Shown one piece after another: positions 25,152 through 35,391 of a stretch of DNA of 58,763 nucleotides. This DNA comes from Lobulomyces angularis (Eukaryota > Chytridiomycota > Chytridiomycetes > Lobulomycetales > Lobulomycetaceae): the NCBI GenBank assembly GCA_027604685.1, contig JADHYX010000103.1, positions 1-58,763 on the forward strand, written 5' to 3'. The notes below the pieces were generated by a model, which ran no database searches, had not been told where the DNA came from, and saw nothing but the letters and a program-made list of their open reading frames with translations. A program made the position numbers and the translations under genes. The stretch's first letter is position 1. Each line of letters opens with the position of its first letter.

Positions 25152-26457
25152 ATGAAAAAATTAACTGAAGACTTAACAATTATAATTACCTCCAGTGCCA
25201 TTCCCAGGTAATTGTTTTAAAATATAATTTTATTTTAAATTGTTCTTTTAGTAACCCAAACACAACTGGTATTAAATTTGATATTGTTAAATTAAACATT
25301 TTTTTACTCGTAAAATTCAAGTTTTCAGCAGAGGTACTAACAGCACATTTAAATATAATGAATTTTTTTTTTGTTAGTATTAGGTAGTTTCAAAAATTTA
25401 GTTGGGCTATCTAACAGCGTAAGTATTGTTCTTGTTTTTGATGGTTTTAAAGAAATAGAAAAATCCGAAAAAGTCAAGTTTAAAAGCATGCGAATTCACA
25501 AAGAGCATATTGAAAGATATGATCTCTTTAAAAAAAAAATTATTAACATGATTACTCGCTTATATTTATGTGAAAACGTAAACCAACTTAAAGATGAAAC
25601 TGGTTTAGAAGATGTGGATGCGGATGAGAAAGACTTAGAATATTTTCCGGAAATTAAAATAATTGAAAAATTTGTTAAATCAAGTTATGGAGTTAGGATT
25701 GGAAAGACGCTTAACTCTTCCGTAGAAATTTTAAATTTTTTTCAAAAAAATCTCAAAATTAAACTTAAAGTCTTAATATTAGAAAGAAGGTTTGGGTTTG
25801 CGTTGGCAGTAAGAGAAGCATTAAAATTGGTTGAAACCAAATACATTTTAATTTTGCAACATGATTATGCCTTCATTGAGGAAGTAGATTTGGAGATACT
25901 ACTCAAATGCATGGAATTTGATAATGAACTTAAATACATTGGATTCAACAGCCTGAAAAGGTATCAACTTTTTTGGTTTCTTGTTGTAACTTAATTTTTT
26001 ATTGTAGCATTTCCAAAGTTAGATTAAATTTACCACCACCATATTATAAAGAAATTTTTGGAATGAAATTTGAATCTTTGTTTTTTTGGTATGACAAGGT
26101 AACAAATTATAATTTATTAAAGAGAGTTCCAATAACTGAAGTGAATCTTAGCCGCACTTGAGCACAAAGGACCATTATGAAACCTTTGTTTTTAACACTG
26201 GTAGATTTCAAGTAGGCAATTTCATTGAGGATGTATTAGGACATTCGCTGTTGAAAGAATTGGTATCTGTTACAATAATTTTTTATTGTATTAATGTTTT
26301 TTATGTATACCGATAGAGAGATAATGGCATATTAGCACACACAAAGTATGGTTGTTTTTCGCTTCTTGTAGAAAATTTTACTTTAAAGCATATCAATGGT
26401 AGACAATTTCGAGAAGAAATCGTAATGGGTAATGGCAGAGGCATTAAGAAAGGTTAA
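25152..26457 (+). CDS. Uncharacterised glycosyltransferase-like protein
   Basis: Six exons (25152-25207, 25252-25268, 25378-25960, 26008-26098, 26152-26262, 26317-26457) give 332 residues; exon 2 is only 17 nt. The fold suggestion comes from the N-terminal LTIIITSSAIPSNPNTTV, the VLVFDGF turn, a central YILILQHDYAFI (a DxD-like position after a strand, as in GT-A enzymes), then GFNSLKRSISKVRLN, YDKPHLSTKDHY and GNFIEDVLGHSLLKEL. The C-terminus has FTLKHINGRQFREE. I recall similar proteins of unknown function in algae and protists, but cannot name a family. There is no signal peptide or TM, so a cytosolic or loosely attached enzyme is likely. Sugar and acceptor are unknown. Confidence 0.7.
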
Positions 26458-26948
26458 TGTATTTTAGCGTTAGATAGAACCAATTTGTAGAATTATTATG
26501 TGTTTTTGTATTTTTGTTACCGCTTTTGAGATTCTTCTAAGTCAAGTTAAAGTTTAAGTTTAGAAAGAAATTTATTCATATTCGATGATTGCTACAATTA
26601 ATACATTAAATTCAGCTTTGATTATCATGCTACTTCAAAACCCATTTATTGCTCATCTTTTTTTTTTATTCACATCAAACTCAGTAATAATTAGGACAGT
26701 TATAAACTTGATAGTGTCTACAACATAATTTAACAAAGACAATAAAATAATAATAAATATGTGGTTTAGGTAATTAATCGTCTTAGTAAAAAACAAAATA
26801 TAAATAAAATTTTAACACAAGATATAGATGTGCCAAGGAAAAAATATTTATCTAAAAACTTAAACTCGATAATGAGCCGTATTATACTTTTTCGTGAATG
26901 GCTCCAAAGGCTCCGCTTTAAATGATATATTAAATTTATTAATATGTA
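26458..26948. other. Convergent intergenic spacer
   Basis: Shared 3' flank of the glycosyltransferase-like gene and NDUFA9. It is AT-rich. A short GAGCC/GGCTC inverted repeat at about 26874-26905 sits near the NDUFA9 stop and could belong to its 3' UTR. No gene is seen. Confidence 0.5.
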
Positions 26949-28320
26949 TTAAATTTGTATACCGATATGATCTTCGCTTTGATACATTCTCACAAATCGT
27001 GAAATAGTTTCCTCAACAGTGTGTGGTTTTATTCCAAAATCTTCAAATTTAAGAGAGCCATTCTGCAAAGAATCACTAACGAAATATCTTTCTACTTCAT
27101 CTGCAGTTGCAACTGGATTGAACATCAATCTTTCTGCCACACCAGCTAAAAATCTACAAAAAGACGATTACAAAACAAATAAAAAAATTAAAATTTACTT
27201 GGCAATTCTCTTGTTCAACGGAAACACAAGTGTAGTTCTTCTTGAAACATCTAAAAAAAATTCAATTAAAGCATAGTAGTGATATTCTTTAGGGCTACAC
27301 AACAAAAATAAATTAATTACAAAAAAAGTTAAGCTAAACGCTTACCCAGCAAGTTCCACAAGTTTATTAGAAAAAGTTACTTCTTCTAACTGAGCAAGAA
27401 CAGCAGCCACGTCACCAACATATACCGGCCTAATAATAGTTTTTCCTTTGTTTATCAATGGCATCCCGATTGGAGACCACTTGGTATAAACTTGAAAAAT
27501 TTAATTAAAATGCGTAGATAAAATTAAAAAAGTACATCCAAATCTATTCCAAAATCTATCTTCATGTCCGTACATATACCCTGGCCTAACAATAGTGGCC
27601 TCTGGAAATTCTTCTAAAACAGCTTTCTCTCCCAGACCCTATTAATAAGTCAAAAAACTGCTTCATTAACTATTACCTTAGTTTTCAAGAAAAGGGACTT
27701 TGAATCAGGATCAGCATTTAAAGCTGAAACATGAATAAATTTCGATACTCCACACTGCTTTGCTAGCTTTGCCAAAGTTCTTGCTCCATCAACATGAACT
27801 TTTTGAAAATTAAAATTTCTAAATTTTATGAATGGAACAAAATATTATAAAAAGAATTTTTTTCTTAATTTATCTTAAATTTATTACTTTGTTTGAAAAT
27901 CCTTGCCAATTAAATTATATACCACATCTGAGTGCCGAATGCACTCAATAATCCTTTCATCATTTCTTAAATCAAAACTCTACAGCTAGAATTAAATTAA
28001 AAATCTAATTCACATACCAAAGGAACTATTTGCCCCAGATCTCCCATTAATTTTAAGTGCCTTTTCTCATCTTCCGTTCCTCTAAATGGTACTACAACAT
28101 GTGATCCTCTTTTTCCTAAATTATTTACCAAGTAACGCCCTAAAAATCCAGTTGAACCAAAAACTGTGGTAGTGTGACCCTATTAGTGATGTGTAAGTCC
28201 TATGCTAAATATTAACTTGCATACCGAGATAGAACTCCTTCCACCAGTACCCTCACGCTGTAAAATGGGATTTAAATGTTTTTTAGAAAGTGTGGACTTG
28301 AATCTTTTGAGAATTATCAT
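26949..28320 (-). CDS. NDUFA9: Complex I accessory subunit NDUFA9 (39/40 kDa)
   Basis: NAD(P)H-binding accessory subunit of mitochondrial NADH:ubiquinone oxidoreductase, of the short-chain dehydrogenase/epimerase fold. The N-terminus from 28320 is basic and Ser-rich (MIILKRFKSTLSKK), fitting mitochondrial import. Then come GTGGRSSIS, the Rossmann Gly motif TVFGSTGFLGRYLVNNLGKR, VVYNLIGKDF, a VHVDGARTLAKLAKQ helix, KFIHVSALNADPDS, and the family hallmark IVRPGYMYGHEDRFWNRF. The tail has GIKPHTVEETISRFVRMY. Eight or so exons. Length of about 370 residues matches the family. Its presence implies that complex I is retained. Confidence 0.93.
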
Positions 28321-28604
28321 AATATTATGTAGCTTTCAAGATTTTGCAGATTCTTATATAATTTCAAACTTTAAAAACCCTCAAATGCCCATACAAAATT
28401 TCAAGTTAACCCAACATCAACAATGTTGACTACATAATATGGTTTAACTTTTTTTTGATTTTTTTGTTTTAAATATATTAAAAGAATCAAATTTAAAATT
28501 AAATTTTTTTAAAAAAAAAAAAAAACTACGATGAATAATGATGTTAAATAAATTTTAAAATGCCTTTTTTGAAGGTTTTAAGTGTAATAATCTGTGAAAA
28601 GATT

Positions 28605-29292
28605 CTAATTATTAAGACCTTCAGCTATTTCTCTGTTTATGACATTTTCTAAGGTATCTTCATGAAATTTGACACTGATGTTGCCTTCAAAATCTAACCT
28701 AAAACTGAGATTAGTATTGGAAAACAAAGAATTAAACCTGAGGTCTCTGTTGACTGGTTTGTAAAATGATTTTTTATTAAATGTAACATCAGGATAATCT
28801 AACTGAAATTCTTCTAACTTTTTAGTAGTTACAATTTCAACATGTTCTAAGCCGCTATTATAAAAGGACCCCTGATTGAAAATTGAGCAATTTTAAAACT
28901 CAGTAATGATAAGTGCATACTTTTTTTGGACTAGGTAGTTCAATGAGGTAAATGTTTCTGTCATGGAAAGCAATTGGATTCAACAACTTGAACGTGGAAA
29001 TCAACCTACCTCCAATAGGATTTTCAATTAGCAAAGTTCCCAGTTTTAACAGTTCCTCTTTTCTAATGTTGTATTCTTCAGTAGTTGCTACTCTAAATTT
29101 ATATTAAAAGTTAATTAACGTAGTTGATAATTAGAAGTAATAATTTGGCATTGTTAGTGGTAAATACCTGTAGCAAATATGATCAATAATCATATCATTT
29201 GATATTATTATATTTAAGAGAGAAAGATTATGAATAATCTTTTCAATAAATTGGGGACTATGGTTATATAATATTTGACTAATGGGAAGCAT
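28605..29292 (-). CDS. YecM-like (DUF991) protein of the VOC fold
   Basis: Small protein related to bacterial YecM, a vicinal-oxygen-chelate-fold protein of unknown activity with a putative metal site. Two introns interrupt it. Exon 1 (start 29292) reads MLPISQILYNHSPQFIEKII and ends in the signature IDHICYR. The middle exon carries NPIGGRLISTFKLLNPI and IYLIELPSPKK. The last has GLEHVEIVTTKKLEEF and ISVKFHEDTLENVI. Candidate metal ligands are His of DHICYR, Glu of IELP, and His of GLEH. The family is mostly bacterial, so ancient transfer is possible; base composition and introns are like the neighbours. The frame is open a little upstream of the chosen ATG. Confidence 0.85.
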
Positions 29293-29835
29293 ACTTTTAT
29301 TGCTGAAAATCAATTAATTGTGGACTGAATTTGAAGAGTTACTGTAAAAATGCTATAAAAATTGGGAGATAATTTTGCAAAAGGTTCCTCATAAAAGAAT
29401 TACAAATCAAACTTAATTGTAGCTAAAATTTGTAGAAAATCTCCACAATTTTCTAGGAAAATTTTGTAGCATCATTTGGAACATTTTACCAATGGCATTA
29501 TTTGTTCAATCACCAAAAATGGCCGATTTTAACATGAACTCTTCAACTACTTTAAAGTTCTAACTTTTTTTTTTTTTTTTTTTAACCTTAACTGCACATT
29601 GTAGGATAGTAATAAGTTGTAAAACACTTCAATTTATAAAAGTTTTGCACATTCATCCAATGTTCTTTCACCCCCCCCCAGTTTGCTTTTAATTTGCTGC
29701 ATTACTTAATAACAGCAAAATAAGACTTTATTATAATTTATTTAAGTAAAGAACGATATTTTACCCTTACACAAAGAATATAACGGAGTAATTTAGGGTT
29801 TTACAAGATTTTTTAACTTCGTAAAATTTAATAAG
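29293..29835. promoter_or_regulatory. Divergent promoter region YecM-like / dipeptidase
   Basis: About 540 bp between divergent starts. It contains a T run of about 19 at 29565-29583 and an uninterrupted run of nine C at 29671-29679, the only long C run I see in the window. The promoter role is inferred from orientation. No other motif is recognised. Confidence 0.4.
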
Positions 29836-31739
29836 ATGACTCAAAATACTTTTAGCAAAGTTAGTGAATATATAAAGCAAAACGAACAAAGATACATAGA
29901 AAAACTAAGAGATGCTGTTGCCATTCCAAGTGTATCTGGCGATATAAATCGCAGAGCAGATGTATTTAAAATGGGAAAGTGGCTTGCAGACGAAATGCAA
30001 CGTTTAAATATTACTATAAAACAGCATCTTCCTGGGAAACATATGATGGATGGTGTTGAAGCGGAATTGCCACCTATAATTATGGGAAGTTATGGTAGTG
30101 ATGAAAAGAAAAAGACCGTCTTAGTATATGGTAAAATTTTAAAAATTAAACTCAAGTAACACTGAATTAGGACATTATGATGTTCAGCCTGCGTTATTAT
30201 CGGATGGGTGGAATACCGATCCTTGGACTTTAGTTGAAAAAGAGGGTAAATTATATGGAAGAGGGTATATAATTTTTTATTCAAAGTTTAACAAATTTTT
30301 TTTAGATCAACTGACGATAAAGCTCCTGTTATTTCTTGGCTATGGGTTATTGAAGGTATTAAATTATACCCATGATTACTCATCTGATTTTGTTTTCTGT
30401 AGCTCATCAAAAGTTAGGCTTAGATATGCCTGTAAATGTATTGATGTGTTTTGAAGGCATGGAAGGTAAATATAATGGCAAGTTAATTAATAGTAAAAAA
30501 ATCCCTTAGAATCTGGTTCAGAAGGTTTGGATGATTTGATTCATTCCGAATCCACTAAGTTTTTTAAAACTGCTGACTGTGTTTGCATATCTGATAATTG
30601 TAAAAATTACAAACTTGTTATTCTTTTAAATCATCAACAATTTAGACTGGTTGGGAACTACGAAACCTTGTTTGACTTATGTAATTATTAAATAAATCTT
30701 TGAATTTTAATGTTTTTATTAGGGTTTACGAGGTGTATCTTATTTTCAAATTTCAATCAAAGGGCCAGGGAAGGATCTTCATAGCGGACTTTTTGGAGGG
30801 GCTGTAATATTTTTTCTTTTATATTTTTGTTTATTAGATTCATAGGTTCATGAGCCAATGACAGATTTGGTGCTGCTGTTGAGTAAATTGGTAACCCCAG
30901 AGGGAAAAATTCTGGTGCCTAGCATTTATGATGATGTAGCTCCTGTTACCGAAGCAGAAGAAAAAATGTATGAAACCCTTGACTTTTCTTTTAAGGACGT
31001 CCATAATGCCACGGAATCTACCAACACTATTCACAAATCGGAAAAGGAATTACTTATGGCTAGGTAAATGTTAAATTTGTGGCCAAACTCAATCTTTTAG
31101 ATGGAGATATCCGTCACTTTCTTTGCACGGAATAGAAGGCGCTTTTTATTCCTCTGGCGCTAAAACTGTTATACCTGCTAAGGTTATTGGGAAATTTTCT
31201 ATACGCAGTGTTCCTAACCAAGACCCCGCGCGATTAACTCAGGTAAAATGTCGTTAATTTCTTTTTCTATTAATAAATAATAATAGATTGTCACTGACTA
31301 TGTGAATAGTGAATTTAAAAAGTTAAATTCCAAGAATGTCATTGGTATTGAATGTCTTCATGAAGGAAAAGCTTGGCTAGCTGGTAAAATAATGCTTTAT
31401 TATTCGTTTTATTTTTTTTGCTTTTCAAGATGTTAACGACTGGAATTTCAGATCTGCTGCGACAGCAATAGAAAAAGTATTTGGAGTTAAGCCGGATATG
31501 ACAAGAGAGGGAGGATCTATTCCTGTCACCTTAACTTTCCAAGAAGCGTTGCAGAAATCAGTTCTACTATTACCTATGGGTAGAAGCGATGATGGTGCTC
31601 ATTCCACTAATGAAAAAGTGAATACCGTTAATTTTTTTTTAATTCTAATCCTTTTTTTTTTAAGATTGACCGTTTTAACTACATTGAGGGTATTAAGTTG
31701 TTATGCTGTTATTTAAATGAAATTGCAGCCAGCAGTTAA
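29836..31739 (+). CDS. DUG1: Cytosolic nonspecific dipeptidase (M20A, CNDP2/Dug1)
   Basis: Zn/Mn-dependent Cys-Gly and general dipeptidase of the cytosolic glutathione-degradation route. It begins [20 protein letters not shown], then the family [10 protein letters not shown]. Metal and catalytic residues are in place: GHYDVQPAL (His, catalytic Asp), GRGSTDDKAP (bridging Asp), [16 protein letters not shown] (catalytic Glu and metal Glu), CVCISDNYWLG, and the distal [11 protein letters not shown] with the last His ligand. The dimerisation part includes [10 protein letters not shown] and [13 protein letters not shown]. About eleven short introns; all junctions checked keep the frame. It ends LNEIAASS. 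Complete. Confidence 0.95.
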
Positions 31740-32612
31740 ATTTTTTTATTGTCATTGTATAAATTTTAGATTATTTGTTGCTAGTTTGTTTGTTTGAATC
31801 ATTCAAATATAAATATAACAAAATAGTTTAGCATTACCCAGTATTTTAAAAAATTCTATTAATAAACATGGGAAAGTTCTCCAATGATTAGCCATTGGAG
31901 CTGTAAAGCAGCTGAAGCATTAACTTTTTTGAACATGTAATTAGTATATTCAAAAAAAAACATAGACATTTATTTAATTAAATTTTAATATTGTGAAAAC
32001 TAAGTTGAAAAAAAAAAACTAAATTACTTAAAAAAAATGTTTTGCTCTACAACCATTAACAATAACAAACTCTCTACTGATTATCTATTCAAAGTTGCTA
32101 CATCAGTCATCCTGTCGTATTATAGATCTGTAGTAAAACACATCACACTTTTTTTAGGAACTAATATAGTACACTTTATACAACATACCTTGTTGATGTG
32201 CTAATCCTGTTCCAAAATTTTTCTTTACATAACGCAATGACATATTTCACTTCTGCAGCGCAACTTCTCATAAACTTTTGGAAAGTTTTTTATCCATTGT
32301 CTAGGAGATACTCTACATTGTATTTCATATGTTCATTTTCAACATCCTAGACAAATTTTACTTTTTTAACAAATGCCTGTAGACATTAACTAAATAATGT
32401 GCATAAAACATTTGAAGCGTAGAGCTATTTGCAGAACTTTATTTTTATTTCTTGATTTCCGTATTATACTGTTTTTTATATTTGAGAACGCAGCTATGAT
32501 AAAAAATTTGCCACATCCTAAATTCATCACTTGTTTCACTAATTAGTTACACAAAATTGGAATTTTGATGAAGTAGGAGTTCAATTGGTAAATCCTTTTT
32601 AAGAAATTCATT
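31740..32612. other. Intergenic spacer with hairpin and coding-like relic
   Basis: About 870 bp between two plus-strand genes. An 8-bp perfect inverted repeat (31879-31886/31893-31900, loop 6) abuts a second 5-bp one (31899-31903/31909-31913). On the minus strand at about 32230-32320 a frame reads SPRQWIKNFPKVYEKLRCRS and then breaks, which looks like decayed coding sequence of unknown origin. Confidence 0.4.
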
Positions 32613-33511
32613 ATGTCGAATAGATTAAAATTTAATCCTAAAGAGGATGCTTTGGTATAAAAAGTATTAAACATCCAACAATCATTTAATAATTTTAAGG
32701 TAATAGTTGATGTTCAAAATGATTTTATACCAGGAGGTTCATTAGCAGCTGCAGATGGTGACAAAATATTACCAAAACTTTTTGTAAGAATCTCTTAATT
32801 TTTAGCCGATATAAATTTTTTTTTTAAATCAAAAAGAAATTTATTGAAAAAGCACAAAGTGAGAAGGTATTTACTGTTGGTAAGAAAATTTGAATTTTTG
32901 CAAATCAATGTAGAAATTTTTTTAAAATTTATTTTAATATGATGAGATAGCAACAAGAGATTGGCATCCAGAGGATCATTCCAGTTTTATTAAACAAGGC
33001 GGGCTCTGGTAAAATTTACAGTTGAAATATTAATTACAGCATAGGCCAGTGCACTGTGTAAGAAATACTAAAGGAGCTGATTTTCCACCAAATTTTCCTG
33101 AGGTTGAAACAACAATAGAAAAGGGTACTTTACAACATTTAGAAGCTTATTCTGGGTTTAAAGGGGAAGAAAAGGATTTGAATTCAATTTTAAAAAAATT
33201 AAAAATTAAAAGAGTTTTTATTGTTGGGTAATAAAAAAAAAATATATAAAAATAAATTTTTCATTTTTTTAATTCATTATAGCAAAATTTTTTTTTATTT
33301 TTTTTTCTTTTTCTTTTTTATCTTATTTTTATATTTTTTTATTAGATTTTGTACAGAATATTGTGTAAAAGCAACAGCGGTAGATAGTTTAAGTAATGGT
33401 TTCGAGACTTTGGTAATTACGGATCTAATTTGTCCAGTAAATAAGTTAAACGAAGAAGTAGTCTTTACTGAAATGAAAGGTTGTGGTTTAAAATTGATAG
33501 AGAGTTTCTAA
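32613..33511 (+). CDS. PNC1: Nicotinamidase (Pnc1 type)
   Basis: Hydrolyses nicotinamide to nicotinic acid and ammonia in the NAD+ salvage pathway, relieving nicotinamide inhibition of sirtuins. Exon 1 starts at 32613 (MSNRLKFNPKEDAL) and joins to VIVDVQNDFIPGGSLAAADG, containing the catalytic Asp. The metal site is TRDWHPEDHSSF plus the His of PVHCVRN. The catalytic Lys is probably that of EKGTLQH. The nucleophile Cys is in FCTEYCVKATAVDS. Short introns, one with a long T tract at 33230-33344. Length of about 210 residues is normal. The protein is complete; the stop is at 33509-33511. Confidence 0.94.
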
Positions 33512-33748
33512 TTTTACAAGAGCTGTATTTAGTATTATTTTTTTTTTTTGATTTAGAATTATTCTTTTATTTAAAAAAAATGATTAAATTAATGTTACTA
33601 TATTACATTATAAGTTAAGTACTTTAATTGTAGGTAGATTGAAGATTCATGTATTAGGAGTACAAAGAAGCAGTTGATTTTTATCCTCTAGATGTAATTT
33701 ATTGGTTTTATGTTATCGAAAGCTATTGTTATAGTATGCTATCGTTCA

Positions 33749-34777
33749 TTAAAGTGAATCAGGCGAAACACCATGAATAGCATTTCGGATCAGGTTTGTT
33801 ACTTCACCAGCTTTTATACTACCAATTTGACAACATCTCAAAATCTGATCTATTTCTAAAGGAACTCCTCCAGATTTGGATATGGTACATACTTCTCTAT
33901 GGACTATATGTTATTGGAATAAATTAGATCGGAAATACTTTAAAGTCAAACCATTCATGACTACAGTCATTTCACTTTCCATTGTTTGCTCCTCAACTAA
34001 GCATGGATCTACAACTAAATATTGCCTAAAATTTTTTATTAATTTATTTTTACTATAACCTACCCATCATCAAAGAAACCAAAAGTGGTGCATATGGGAA
34101 TGTGATGTATGCTTAAAGGTATTGGGTGCTTATCTTCAGTTGAGTGCTATAAAGATATAAAAAAAATTTAATCGCAGATATTACTATAAATACAATAGTT
34201 AGTTCGTCGCCCTGTACGGTTACTTCTGGCCTTTTAAAATGTAATAAACTAGTAATAGCGGCAATACAAGCGCAGTCTGTAATGTTACCATCGTTATCCA
34301 GTACCCTTAAATCCACTCGTATACTCCAAACCTTTTTACCAGCAACTAGGCATAGGCCCTCTACATCAACTGCTTTTGATTTTTTTAAAGCTTTTTCCAA
34401 AAGCATGGTGATATTTAATTCTCTTTCTGTAAATTTACTTTCAAATTTCTGATCTGACATTTGACTAAAATCTATATTAAACTGAAGGATCCCTTCATGC
34501 GGATTAGACGCGGTTGGTCTCGATATTTCCTAGATAGCAGATAAAAAAATTTAAATAAAATTAAAAATAAAAAATAATAATAAAAATATTCTAATGCAGC
34601 TTTTCTTACACCAGAAACTTTCGCTAAAATTTTAGTATTTCCCAAATTGACTTGCACTTGACCAGAAACGTTTTCGGAAAATAAAAATTGAACCTTTCTG
34701 TAATCATAAACAGCTCTGTTATCAATTCTGATTGACTCACTTAAAGCCAAATTAATAAATTTTTGTTGATGGTTCAT
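33749..34777 (-). CDS. RRP45: Exosome core subunit RRP45 (EXOSC9)
   Basis: RNase PH-like, catalytically inactive ring subunit of the RNA exosome, pairing with Rrp41 and working in 3' processing and decay in nucleus and cytosol. It starts at 34777 with MNHQQKFINLALSESIRIDN, then NTKILAKVSGEISRP and HEGILQFNIDFSQM. The conserved centre is VDVEGLCLVAGKKVWSIRVD and NITDCACIAAITSLLHFKRP with VTVQGDEL. The end reads LSIHHIPICTTFGFF, LVVDPCLVEEQTMES, then via a further intron VCTISKSGGVPLEIDQILRC. The stop is at 33749. No C-terminal extension of the human kind follows, as in yeast. Confidence 0.94.
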
Positions 34778-35391
34778 GTATTAAAATAAAAAAAAAAAAA
34801 TGTTTTTGGTATCTTTTAATTTACTATCAATGCTTTATAATTTATACTAAATGTATTTTTTTTTTTTTCTCTAGTTGTACTGTTCTTTTAGAGAGAAAAA
34901 TACTAAAAATTAAATATAAGTTAATTGTATGTTCAAGAGATCGTGTTAAGAAAAGTTATTACAAAGATCCTAAGGTTTTAACTATCCAATTCATAATTTT
35001 TCATCATTTCCTCTCAATCAGCTGAACCTTATTAATATTTAAAAGCTGATTGCTTAAGAATTTGCTATACCTATATTATAATGCTGAAATGGTGCATTGT
35101 TGCCTTTATTCCTCCTGCGTAAGTGTCGAGCTGTAACATGTGTAAAAATTTCCAATGTCCATTTTCAAAAACTAATAATAGCTTCTAGAGGTTGAGGTTT
35201 ACTGTACGTTGGCAAACTTTAATTACCAATCTCCTCACCCAGTAACTGTTCTACAGATTCAATGTTTTTATAGTTGTAAACTTAAAACCCGCGCATCCAT
35301 AAAAAAAAAAAGGATCAAAATTACTCCAAAACCAGGTTTAAAAAAGAAAAGAAATTTTTTTTGCAAAGTGGTCTTAGTTCTTGGTAGCCGA
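34778..35391. promoter_or_regulatory. Divergent promoter region RRP45 / DYRK kinase
   Basis: About 610 bp. From 35209 the kinase frame is open and basic but has no ATG before 35392, so this part could be 5' UTR or a missed upstream exon. No promoter motif can be singled out. Confidence 0.4.

Noticed and set aside
25973..26161. Open frame suggesting a stop and a frameshift within the glycosyltransferase-like gene
   Set aside because: It is read-through of two introns. Splicing 26099-26151 restores the conserved PHLSTKDHYE frame, so the gene is intact.
33876..34058. Plus-strand open frame near PNC1
   Set aside because: It is antisense of the last exons of RRP45, which has clear homology.
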